Assembly: GCA_020444065.1 (NCBI GenBank)
Contig: JAHLLQ010000001.1
Coordinates: forward strand, 434,001-498,000
Length of the DNA stretch: 64,000 nucleotides
From: a bacterium
Lineage (GTDB): Bacteria; Sumerlaeota; Sumerlaeia; SLMS01; JAHLLQ01
Direction: 5' to 3'
A program made the position numbers and the translations under genes. Under the pieces are notes generated by a model. That model worked only from the letters and a program-made list of their open reading frames with translations. It was not told the origin of the DNA and ran no database searches. Shown piece by piece: positions 44,952-53,178 of this stretch (positions within the stretch are counted from its first letter, which is position 1; each line of letters opens with the position of its first letter).

Positions 44952-45878
44952 TCATTTGTAGAGGATGGGGATATCTTCGAGTGCGGACAATAGCATGTCA
45001 TGACTAACGGAATTCGTGGCGAGCAATCCGCCGTGGATGTGGACATCCTCGTTGTTGTACGTCAGTTCTTTTCCGTCCAAATCGGTCACACGCCCGCCCG
45101 CTTCGATAACGATGATGTGTGGGGCGCAGGTGTCCCACTCTTTGCATCGCCCGCGCTCGGTCAGGATGTAAAAGTCGGCTTCGGCACGAGCGACTTCTGC
45201 CAACTTCACGCCAAGCGATCCGCGGCGGTAGTAGCCCTTCAGAGGAAGCGCTTCGACGGTCGCCTTCAGCCGGCGAGTCATGTGGGAGCGCGAGATCACG
45301 GCCGTCAGTTCCGATAATTCCGTCCGGGCCGAGACGTGCATGCGCTGGGGTTCGGCAAAGCGAGCCGACGCCGGATCGGGCTCGTCCGGAGTCCACCAGA
45401 AGGCGCCTTCGGATGGTCGGATTTCTTCCTGAACCCAGGCCCCCTGACCGACGATGGCGCTGTACATGCGTCCGGCACGGGGATGGTACACGATGCCGAC
45501 GATCGGTTCGAAGATGCCGTCTTCGTTTCGCTCAACAAGGCCGATGTGAATGGCGAAGTCATCTCGCCCCTGGATGAAGTCCTGGGTTCCGTCGATCGGA
45601 TCGATGATCCAGACGCGGGACTTGGCGAACCGGTCGGGATCGCGCTCGAATTCCTCGGAGAGGTAGCCGTAGTCCGTGCGCGGGTAGAGCTTCTCAAGCG
45701 CCTGGACGATGATCTGGTCGGCCAGGCGATCGGCATCGGTTACCGGTCCGTCGGGCTTCTCGTACACGTCCAGGTCATCGGCCCGATGGTAGTGAGAAAT
45801 CCGTCCCCATGCTTCCAGGGCAACGTGAAATGCGGAATTGAGACAATCTTCGTAGCTTGCCAATGGGCGATCAGTCAC
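44952..45878 (-). CDS. cysQ: CysQ-like 3'(2'),5'-bisphosphate nucleotidase / inositol phosphatase family
   Basis: A 308-residue Mg-dependent phosphatase of the inositol monophosphatase superfamily. The metal site is present: E75 in LSEEFERD, D93-P-I-D96-G-T in WIIDPIDGTQDFIQG, and a later Asp in CKEWDTCAPHII. The family's KPDGPVTDADRLAD stretch precedes it. Expected reaction: dephosphorylation of 3'-phosphoadenosine 5'-phosphate to AMP, which protects sulfur assimilation, but inositol phosphate or other substrates are possible. Its start overlaps the last bases of the VTT gene stop (ATGA, four bases), so the two are translationally coupled. Confidence 0.87.
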   Translation of the reverse strand: MTDRPLASYEDCLNSAFHVALEAWGRISHYHRADDLDVYEKPDGPVTDADRLADQIIVQALEKLYPRTDYGYLSEEFERDPDRFAKSRVWIIDPIDGTQDFIQGRDDFAIHIGLVERNEDGIFEPIVGIVYHPRAGRMYSAIVGQGAWVQEEIRPSEGAFWWTPDEPDPASARFAEPQRMHVSARTELSELTAVISRSHMTRRLKATVEALPLKGYYRRGSLGVKLAEVARAEADFYILTERGRCKEWDTCAPHIIVIEAGGRVTDLDGKELTYNNEDVHIHGGLLATNSVSHDMLLSALEDIPILYK

Positions 45879-46624
45879 GGCTTATCCTTCGACGAATTCC
45901 TGGCCAGTTCGGCCTGGTGTCTTTCACTAGCCAGTTTCATTCTCGGCGAGAGCATGCGCTGCAGGAGAATGCTGCCGAGGAAGAGAACAATTCCAAGCCC
46001 TATCTGGAGCGAGTTCGCCTTCGCCGCGCCGCTGCCGAAGACTGCAAAGATGATCGTCATCGGTGTAAAGCCGATGGCGCTGGCGAGTACATAGGAGCGC
46101 ATATTCACTTTGCATGTTCCGCAAAGCAATCCCGTCAACGTCGCGTTTGAGAATGGAAACAGGCGAAAGTAGAGCGTCCAGAAGAAGGCGTTCTCGCGGA
46201 ATCGTTCGCGCATCATCTTGACGCGTTTCCCGAATCGCCTGCGAATCATGCTGGCGAGCATCGAGCGGCCCACCAGATAGGTTCCCAGACAGCCGATTAC
46301 CGAGGCGATCAATGCAACAGGAATCCCGACCAGGGCGCCAAAGACCGATCCCGCGACGACGCTGATCCAAATACGGGGCATACCAACGACAACGAGCGGA
46401 GCCGAAACCAGAATAAACAGAAAATAGGACTTCAGACGCCCGCCGACACTGTCGGTGGAGTTCAATGTGTCTCGAATGTGCTCGATGTTGAACAGGTTTG
46501 CTCGAACGGATTCGTGGCGTAGCAGGATAGCCGCGAGAGCGAATATCGCAGCGATCAGCAGGACGCGGATGATGTCCTTGCCGAGTTTCTTCTTCGCCTT
46601 CTTCTGATCGGACGATTTGCTCAT
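45875..46624 (-). CDS. VTT/DedA (TVP38-like) membrane protein, copy 2
   Basis: A 249-residue polytopic protein with a basic N-terminus (KKAKKKLGK) and about six membrane segments. The VTT core is present: PRIWISVVAGSVFGALVGIP, then CLGTYLVGRSMLASMIRR and LYFRLFPFSNATLTGLLCG. It begins directly after the GT2 stop and ends overlapping the CysQ-like gene, so the order is GT2, VTT, phosphatase in one operon. Lipid flipping of a glycan carrier is possible but not shown. Confidence 0.87.
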   Translation of the reverse strand: MSKSSDQKKAKKKLGKDIIRVLLIAAIFALAAILLRHESVRANLFNIEHIRDTLNSTDSVGGRLKSYFLFILVSAPLVVVGMPRIWISVVAGSVFGALVGIPVALIASVIGCLGTYLVGRSMLASMIRRRFGKRVKMMRERFRENAFFWTLYFRLFPFSNATLTGLLCGTCKVNMRSYVLASAIGFTPMTIIFAVFGSGAAKANSLQIGLGIVLFLGSILLQRMLSPRMKLASERHQAELARNSSKDKP

Positions 46625-47365
46625 TCAGTGATCGTTCGGGCGACGCACCCGGTAGTGGAGGACGCGACTCTGCATCCAGCGAACCGCGAAGATATCGCGG
46701 ATTCCCCGCCACAGGCGGTTGTTGATGCCGTACTTCGACGTGCCGGATGTGCGTGGGCGGTGATTGACGGGAATCTCGCCGATGCGGAATCCCTCCATGC
46801 GAACCAGGGTCGGAAAGAAGCGGTGCATTCCGTTGAAGAGTTTGATCCGGCGCAGGCACCGGCGATCGAAGACGCGAATGGAGCAACCCACATCGCGAAT
46901 CTCCTCCCGGGTGGCCCAATTGCGTACGCCATTCGCCAGACGAGAGGAAATCTTGCGCACGATGCTGTCCTGGCGCTTGGCGCGATAGCCACACATCATG
47001 TGGACCTTCTGCTCGCGCATGGCCTCGATCAGGCGGGGGAAGTCGCGTGGATCGTTCTGTCCGTCGCCGTCCATCATGCCGACGATGCCGCCTCGGGCGG
47101 CCAGGAACCCGGCTTCGAAGGCAGCCGTCTGACCTGCGTTGCGCACGAAATGGAGGACTCGCAGCCGTGGCTCTTCCGCCGACATTTCGTCCAGGATTTC
47201 CGGCGAACGATCACGTGAACCGTCGTTCACCAGCAGGACTTCCCAGTCGTAGGTCGTATCCTTCAGAACGCCGACAAGTTCATCCACGACCTCCTGGATG
47301 CACTCCTCTTCGTTGTAGACGGGGATGACGATGCTGAGTTCGGGCCTGGATTCCGATCCTGGCAT
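46625..47365 (-). CDS. GT2-family glycosyltransferase, DPM1-like
   Basis: A 246-residue family 2 glycosyltransferase. Signature pieces: SIVIPVYNEEECI, the first Asp in LLVNDGSRDRSPEIL, D99-G-D101 in MMDGDGQNDP, and RRIKLFNGMHRFFPTLV plus a RTSGTSKYGINN block near the end. This matches polyprenyl-phosphate sugar synthases such as DPM1 and ArnC-like enzymes, which make the lipid-linked donors used by GT-C transferases. There is no C-terminal membrane helix pair. It starts the operon with the VTT and CysQ-like genes. Confidence 0.88.
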   Translation of the reverse strand: MPGSESRPELSIVIPVYNEEECIQEVVDELVGVLKDTTYDWEVLLVNDGSRDRSPEILDEMSAEEPRLRVLHFVRNAGQTAAFEAGFLAARGGIVGMMDGDGQNDPRDFPRLIEAMREQKVHMMCGYRAKRQDSIVRKISSRLANGVRNWATREEIRDVGCSIRVFDRRCLRRIKLFNGMHRFFPTLVRMEGFRIGEIPVNHRPRTSGTSKYGINNRLWRGIRDIFAVRWMQSRVLHYRVRRPNDH

Positions 47366-47466
47366 ATTGGCGAATTCCTGAGGGGGCGTTTGCTTACTCT
47401 CGCAGCCACGTTGTCCTAGTGGCCCCTCAGACCGTCAATTCGGAAGTTTCCAAACGCCCGACTCCC

Positions 47467-50400
47467 CTACCGCAGGCTCCAGCCCACGTACGGCCCAGGA
47501 GTGGGCGTAGGAGTCGGTGTGGGAGCCAGGAAGTTCGTGATATTCAGAGCCTCGAACTCTTCGTAATGCACGGGGCGGTAGCCATTGGCCTGGACCATAC
47601 CGGATTCGGGACCGCTGGGATTGTTCGTCCCGCCAAGACCGAGCCCGTCGAAGTTGAAGGTGTCGGCGAGGGGTTCGGGGCCGCCGTGGAGGAAGACTTC
47701 GGTGCTCGACGAGCCGCCTTCGACAGTCACCGTGTCGTCGCCGTCCAGACCATTGACGAATAGCCCGTCCGTATCGCCACTGAAAGTCACCGTCAGACCG
47801 TCGATCGTCAGCGTATTCCCCGCCAGGTGCCACACGTCGGTTCCAACCTGACCGTTCATCTCCAGCGTATTCGTGCCGGTTCCGCCCGTATCAGTGAAGT
47901 CAACGTCGAATGGAACGTGCGGCATGCGAATCTCGAGGTGATCTGAACCGTCATCGCCATCGACCTGCAAGGAAGTGGCGTCGATGTACTTGATGCTCAC
48001 GTCGGCGATCTTGAGGAAGCCATCCTCGAGGGAAATCAGATCGTCGATGCTTGTCCCTTCGAAGAAAATCGTCGGGCCGGGATCGATCGGCAGGACAACT
48101 TCCGTCTGCTCGTAAGAGCCGTTGGGCTTGCCAGGGATAGAGACCGTGGTTTGGCGGAACGTGGGGAGCGTTCCTTCGATGTCCACCTGCAGAACATCGC
48201 CCGAAGCCTGTGTTCCACCATTGGCGATGAATGGGGTATTGGAAAATGCACAGGCCAGATCCTCGCCGCCGTCTCCACGGATTTCGGCGATCCCGACTGC
48301 ATTGGGAGTGTCGAACAAATCGTCTGCGATGTAGTTCGCATTGCGATCGCGAAGGAACTCGCCCGTTTCCGGAGCGAAGACCCCCACATCGTCTGTCCCG
48401 TCGTCGTTCCAATCGCCGACGACCGGCTGCTCCAATGTCGTCCCGGCCGTGTAATATACGACTGTGTCCGTGCCGACCTGATAGGTGCCGCTGTCATCAG
48501 CATCCAGGCGCCAAAGCCCTGTATATGGTTCGTAGATGCCGATCTCATCCCCACCGACACCGTCCCAATCGCCGATCAGAGGAACGCCTCCGTCGCCCGA
48601 ATTCGTCGCGAACGTCGTGATGAACTCGTCGCCGATCAGGTTTCCGTTGAAATCGACTGCCCAATTTGCGGTCTGTGGATCGAAGGCAGCGATGTCGTCA
48701 AATCCATCGCCATTGAAGTCGCCCACCAGCGGGAAATCGCGTCCGCCGGAGCCAGTGCCAAAGGGGATCGGCGGTTCGGTCCCCAGAAGATCGATGACTC
48801 CGTCCCCATTTAAATCGAGATAGAAGTTCTCTCCCAGACGATCATGGGCACCGAGGTCGTCATGATCGTCGCCGTTCCAGTCTCCAACGATGGGAGTCAC
48901 GCCAGTTCCGAAGACACCTGCCACAAGCGGTGTGTCGTCGATCTGGAGGTTTCCGTTCAGGTCCAGCAACCAAACACCGGAATCGGGATCGAACACGCCA
49001 ATATCATCGATGCTATCGCCGTTCCAGTCTCCGACGACGGGCGTCTGAGGACCCAGGAAAAAGGCGTAGGCCTGCCCGTCCTCGCGTGTGTTTGGATCGA
49101 TACTCCCGTTCTGTCCCCAGTCGATCCACCATCTGCCGTTCTGGGCGATTCCAATGTCGTCCGGGGCATCGAACGCCCACTGGCCGACGACAGGTTGTTG
49201 GTCGGCAAGTTGCTGGATGATGTCATCGCCTTCGCCGCCCCGAATCGACGCGATGACTGTGGGAATGCTGTAGATGTCGAACTGGTCGCCTTTCGTTCCC
49301 AGGTCGACGCTGATGTATTCAAAGCCTTCGTGAACGATGCCGGAGTATGTTCCAAGCCCTGTCACGCGACGGGCCTCAAGGGTTCCGGTCTTCGAAGTCA
49401 CTGCGATGCTATCGGAAACTGCCAACAGGTCTACCCCACCGTCACCAATCACGCGCAGGTCACCCGCGATCTGAGTCAGGTCACCAGATGTGCCCACTCC
49501 AATCCGGTCGTCATCCGGACCGAGGTTCACCAGCACGTCCGTTGTCACTTGGTCGATGCTGACCAGATCATTTCCGGCACCGGTCTCAATAGTAAAAGGC
49601 GCACCATTGCCCACCACGGAAACACCGTCTTCGCCAGAGCCGAGCGTGATTGCTCCACTCTCGAATCCCGAGTACATGATCCCTAGAGGTGCCAGGTTCA
49701 TCCCTTTGATGAAGTTCGTGGAGAGATTCACGGTTCTGCCGAATGTGGAACCGGAGTCGTTGACGACGAGCGAATCCTCGCCATACCCGCCCGTAAGGAT
49801 CATGCTTCCAGCAATCAGAGTTGTCAGCGGCAGCAGCGTCGTTCCAAACTCGAAGGAATCATTGTCGTCGCCGCCGCTAACTCGGATAAGTTCATTGGAT
49901 GCGAGACGTTCGACTGAAACAGTGTCGTCTCCTTCAAGAAGGTCGAGCGTCAGCTCTTCAACACCATAGTAGTAGAATCGTTTGAATCCAAAATAGGAGG
50001 CGTGTTCTTTGATTAGGATGGACTCCACTCCAGATGTGCCTTCGACAGTCATTCTATCTACGTCGGTCGCACCCGTACCAGTATCTTCCACCTGCTCCTG
50101 ATAAACGACGGACGGCGGATCGGGATCGAAGTAGAAGAGGTATGTGTCGCTCCCATCCTCGCCATCCTGGTAATAGCCGCCACCGCTTGTTGCGCTGTAT
50201 GTCTGAACGTAATCATCTCCTGAACCGCACTTCAGGACACCAGTATTCATGCGATCGAGCAGCAGAATGTCGTCGTCTCCGCCCCGGGTGTTGATCTCGA
50301 TACCAACGAAAGCGCCGGTCGTGAAATCGATCTGATCTGTCGCCGTGGTCATCTGGTAATTCAATACATTGAGAACATCTCGACCCTCGGTTCCGTTTAC

Positions 50401-51288
50401 GAAGAGTTCGTTGAAGGAAGAACCGTCCTGAAAGTCATTAACGATGACGCGACCGCCCAGGTCACCCAGGTCCACCGTAATGATGTCGGTTCCGGATTCG
50501 CCGTTGATGTCGAACACATCGTCGGACCCCATCACGTGGATCTGATCGTCATCCGCTCCTCCACGAACGTATCCCTTGCCGGCTCGCAGCGTAATGGAGT
50601 CATTGCCATCCTGGGCATTGACATTCGGGATGTCGATCGTGGCCGAGAAACCGATCGTCCGCTGAATGCCCCCGGCGGTGGAAGCGAACACGGCATCGCC
50701 CTGCATGTCGAAGATGTCGTTATTCGCAGACCCAAGACAGTAGAGAGCATCGTTGGTATCGGATCCGGAGTCGGTGACTTCCACATTTCCGCAGTCCAAG
50801 TCGCAAGGTGCCACGCAGAAATCTTCGCAGGCGACTACGGTGACCGTGTCATCTCCGTCCTCTCCATCTGCCGAGGCGCCGGTCTCGTCCACCTTGTGGA
50901 AGACAATCAGATCTCCACCTGGGCCGCCGAAGGCACTGATGTAATCGTCTGTGCCTTTGACCTCCAGCCCGTCCGCCATGTCACCCAGGAGGAAGAGGAA
51001 CATCCCAACATTCTGATTCGGTACAGTCACGGTGTTGGTGCCTGATCCGGAAGTTCCAGCCAGCCTATTTCCGGTCAGCACAATGATGTTGTTCGCGTCG
51101 TGCAATTCATAGGCGTCGGAGAGGATGTAGAAGTCGAGCGTAAGAGCATTGGACTCGCCATCATCGGCGACGAAAATGCCCGTGCCGTCGGAGATGTCCA
51201 GCGTCGCAGCGGGAACTCTGCTGGTCAGACCAAGGATGGTGAACCCGATAATGAGAAGAAGCGGGGAGCGGAGGAACGAACGGTGCAT
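47467..51288 (-). CDS. Giant secreted repeat protein with FG-GAP-like and Ca-binding-like repeats
   Basis: A 1273-residue exported protein. Residues 1-28 are a signal peptide (SPLLLIIGFTILGL). Residues about 40-680 are beta-rich, with many Asp/Gly pieces such as GGADDDQIHVMGSDDVFDI and GGDDDILLLD that recall degenerate RTX or calcium-binding repeats. A local Cys cluster (CEDFCVAPCDLDC) lies near residue 155. Residues about 697-995 hold five or more FG-GAP-like repeats (VVGDWNGDSIDDIGVFDP and variants). The end has a Thr-Pro linker and a short aromatic tail (GPYVGWSLR). No catalytic site seen; adhesion or surface structure is likely. Starts divergently from the CNNM gene. Confidence 0.8.
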   Translation of the reverse strand: MHRSFLRSPLLLIIGFTILGLTSRVPAATLDISDGTGIFVADDGESNALTLDFYILSDAYELHDANNIIVLTGNRLAGTSGSGTNTVTVPNQNVGMFLFLLGDMADGLEVKGTDDYISAFGGPGGDLIVFHKVDETGASADGEDGDDTVTVVACEDFCVAPCDLDCGNVEVTDSGSDTNDALYCLGSANNDIFDMQGDAVFASTAGGIQRTIGFSATIDIPNVNAQDGNDSITLRAGKGYVRGGADDDQIHVMGSDDVFDINGESGTDIITVDLGDLGGRVIVNDFQDGSSFNELFVNGTEGRDVLNVLNYQMTTATDQIDFTTGAFVGIEINTRGGDDDILLLDRMNTGVLKCGSGDDYVQTYSATSGGGYYQDGEDGSDTYLFYFDPDPPSVVYQEQVEDTGTGATDVDRMTVEGTSGVESILIKEHASYFGFKRFYYYGVEELTLDLLEGDDTVSVERLASNELIRVSGGDDNDSFEFGTTLLPLTTLIAGSMILTGGYGEDSLVVNDSGSTFGRTVNLSTNFIKGMNLAPLGIMYSGFESGAITLGSGEDGVSVVGNGAPFTIETGAGNDLVSIDQVTTDVLVNLGPDDDRIGVGTSGDLTQIAGDLRVIGDGGVDLLAVSDSIAVTSKTGTLEARRVTGLGTYSGIVHEGFEYISVDLGTKGDQFDIYSIPTVIASIRGGEGDDIIQQLADQQPVVGQWAFDAPDDIGIAQNGRWWIDWGQNGSIDPNTREDGQAYAFFLGPQTPVVGDWNGDSIDDIGVFDPDSGVWLLDLNGNLQIDDTPLVAGVFGTGVTPIVGDWNGDDHDDLGAHDRLGENFYLDLNGDGVIDLLGTEPPIPFGTGSGGRDFPLVGDFNGDGFDDIAAFDPQTANWAVDFNGNLIGDEFITTFATNSGDGGVPLIGDWDGVGGDEIGIYEPYTGLWRLDADDSGTYQVGTDTVVYYTAGTTLEQPVVGDWNDDGTDDVGVFAPETGEFLRDRNANYIADDLFDTPNAVGIAEIRGDGGEDLACAFSNTPFIANGGTQASGDVLQVDIEGTLPTFRQTTVSIPGKPNGSYEQTEVVLPIDPGPTIFFEGTSIDDLISLEDGFLKIADVSIKYIDATSLQVDGDDGSDHLEIRMPHVPFDVDFTDTGGTGTNTLEMNGQVGTDVWHLAGNTLTIDGLTVTFSGDTDGLFVNGLDGDDTVTVEGGSSSTEVFLHGGPEPLADTFNFDGLGLGGTNNPSGPESGMVQANGYRPVHYEEFEALNITNFLAPTPTPTPTPGPYVGWSLR
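48305..49200 (-). repeat. FG-GAP-like repeats in the 1273-residue protein
   Basis: Protein-level repeats of about 50-60 residues carrying GDWNGDxxDDIGVFxPxTGxWxLDxNGN. Copies include VVGDWNGDSIDDIGVFDP, IVGDWNGDDHDDLGAHD, LVGDFNGDGFDDIAAFDP, LIGDWDGVGGDEIGIYEP and VVGDWNDDGTDDVGVFAP. Asp-Gly-rich loops probably bind calcium, as in integrin-type propellers. Confidence 0.8.
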
Positions 51289-51507
51289 GACTATTCACCT
51301 GCCGGCCCATGGGCGGGCAACAAAGATTGACAATGACCGCATGTGGGCGCGGTCAGGGGACGCAGCAAGACAAGCAAGATCTTAATATAGAAAGAATGTA
51401 GGACGCTCCCGGCGGTCGGGCAACTCAAAATGGGGTGAACGCTGGTCCAGTTTGTCCCGTCCCGGTGCAGCCTGGTGCTACGGTTCGCCTGCCCATGATG
51501 CTTTTGC

Positions 51508-52695
51508 TTGAAGCCCTGGGGTGGGGCGAGGAATGGAAGGACAAGACTTTGCGCTCACTTCTCTTCACGAAAGGATCGGCGGCAGCGCTTGTTTCTCATC
51601 TTTGTTGTCACAGTCATCGCGGCGGGCACCAGCTTCCTATGCAGTCTGATGGAGGCCGCCCTGTATGCCATCCCGCCGGGCAAGATTGAGGAACTGCGCC
51701 GTCAGGGTCATGTCGGTGGAGTGCGGCTGGCCCGCCTGCGCGAGAAGGTCGATGAACCAATCTCTGCGATCCTGACGCTGAATACGATCGCCAATACGGT
51801 CGGCGCGACGGTCGCCGGTGCGCTGGTGGGGCATCACTATGGCGATGTGGCCGTTGCTGTTTACTCTGGTATCTTCACACTCATCATCCTCATTATCAGC
51901 GAAATCATCCCGAAGACCCTTGGCGTGACGTATGCGGACCGCCTGGCTCCTTCGCTCTCACTGCCGATGGTCACGATCATCAAGGGGCTGTTTCCGTTTG
52001 TCTTGCTGAGCCAGCGGATCACGCATTCGATTCGCAAGAATGTTTCGGAGGAATCCAGCGCACCGAGCGAAGAGGAAATCCTGGCTCTGGCGGAAATGGG
52101 TGCCCGGGCGGGGACGCTTCTGCCGGAGGAGGCGCGCTGGGCAATCAATGCGCTCCGCCTGAACGACGTGACCGCCGGGGATCTGATGACGCCACGAACC
52201 GTGGTCTACATGCTGTCGGCCGACCTGCCCCTGAACGAGGTCAAGGAGCACTCGGAACATTGGACATACAGCCGCCTGCCGGTCGTGAAGGACAACGACC
52301 CCGACCAGGTCGAGGGCGTCGTCCATCGCCGCGACGTGTTTGATATGCTGGTGCATTCGCCGCGCGAGGAGTTGGAAAGAACCACACTGCGCGACCTGAT
52401 GCACCCGGTCGTTCTGGTCCCCAAGACGGTGAAGTGCCACGAGCTCCTGAAGCGATTCCTGGAAGACCGCCAGCACTTGATCTGCGTCACGAATGAGTAC
52501 GGCGGGATCGAAGGGGTGATTTCGCTGGAGGATGTTCTGGAGTACCTGCTGGGCGAGGAGATCGTTGATCTGCACGATCAACACATCGACATGCAGGACG
52601 TGGCCCGTCAGAAAGCAGAGCGTCGTTTACAGAAGTTCCGCATGAACCGAGGCGCGAGAAATGCGGGGGACGACACGGATCAGGATCTGGGCTAG
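51508..52695 (+). CDS. CNNM/CorC-like transporter protein (DUF21 plus CBS pair)
   Basis: Up to 395 residues. The membrane DUF21 part has four helices (LFLIFVVTVIAAGTSFLCSL onward), with LTLNTIANTVGATVAGALVG and LIISEIIPKTLGVTYADRLA, the family's signature. Two CBS domains follow (VTAGDLMTPRTVVYMLSADL; DLMHPVVLVPKTVKC, ICVTNEYGGIEGVISLEDVLEYLLGEEI). Such proteins are linked to Mg or Co efflux in the inner membrane; the usual C-terminal CorC_HlyC domain is missing. The start is uncertain: a TTG at 51508 or one at 51589, neither with a clear ribosome site. The first hydrophobic helix starts soon after 51589. Confidence 0.82.
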   Translation: MKPWGGARNGRTRLCAHFSSRKDRRQRLFLIFVVTVIAAGTSFLCSLMEAALYAIPPGKIEELRRQGHVGGVRLARLREKVDEPISAILTLNTIANTVGATVAGALVGHHYGDVAVAVYSGIFTLIILIISEIIPKTLGVTYADRLAPSLSLPMVTIIKGLFPFVLLSQRITHSIRKNVSEESSAPSEEEILALAEMGARAGTLLPEEARWAINALRLNDVTAGDLMTPRTVVYMLSADLPLNEVKEHSEHWTYSRLPVVKDNDPDQVEGVVHRRDVFDMLVHSPREELERTTLRDLMHPVVLVPKTVKCHELLKRFLEDRQHLICVTNEYGGIEGVISLEDVLEYLLGEEIVDLHDQHIDMQDVARQKAERRLQKFRMNRGARNAGDDTDQDLG

Positions 52696-52842
52696 GGTGT
52701 GAATCGGCGTGAGGGACTCGCATTTTCCCCTTTACCGCCAGGGGTGGGCGGTGGTTCACCCTTGAAGCCCGAACGGGAGCATACGTATTATGGGTTTCTC
52801 GCCGGAGAGGCTGGAGGCCATTCACACAGAAAGGAAGACTCC

Positions 52843-53121
52843 ATGACGAAAGCTGAACTGATCGATATCGTGGCAGAAAACGTGGAAGGGGTTTCGAAGG
52901 CTGACGTGACCCGGATTCACGACAAGGTTTTTGAGACGATCGCGCGGGCTCTGGAAGTCGACGGCAAGTTTGCCGTGGCCGGCTTCGGTAGCTTCGAGGT
53001 GAAGTCGCGCGCCGAGCGCAAGGGACGCAACCCGCAGACCGGACAGGAAATTACAATCCCGGCCAGCAAGAGCGTTTCCTTCCGCCAGGCAGGTGCACTG
53101 AAGGAAAAACTGAACAAGTAA
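52843..53121 (+). CDS. hup: HU/IHF-family DNA-binding protein
   Basis: A 92-residue nucleoid protein. MTKAELIDIVAENVEG is the usual dimerisation helix start. VAGFGSFEVKSRAERKGRNP with QTGQEITIPASK is the DNA-contacting beta-arm, with the conserved RNPQTG. It bends DNA as a dimer. The ATG at 52843 has AAAGGA upstream. A terminator follows, then mnmG on the other strand. Confidence 0.96.
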   Translation: MTKAELIDIVAENVEGVSKADVTRIHDKVFETIARALEVDGKFAVAGFGSFEVKSRAERKGRNPQTGQEITIPASKSVSFRQAGALKEKLNK

Positions 53122-53143
53122 TCGGATCGACATTCCGATTTTG

Positions 53144-53172
53144 CGTCCCTGGGCATTCGCTGTCCGGGGACG
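53144..53172. terminator. Terminator between HU and mnmG
   Basis: CGTCCCTGG pairs with CCGGGGACG across an 11-base loop with one G-T wobble, followed by TTTGCTTT on the plus strand. It ends hup transcription 23 bases after the stop. Confidence 0.75.
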
Positions 53173-53178
53173 TTTGCT

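Noticed and set aside
51435-51689. Alternative frame near the CNNM gene start considered as evidence of a frameshift
   Set aside because: It has no hydrophobic helix or homology pattern; the CNNM frame reads through on its own.
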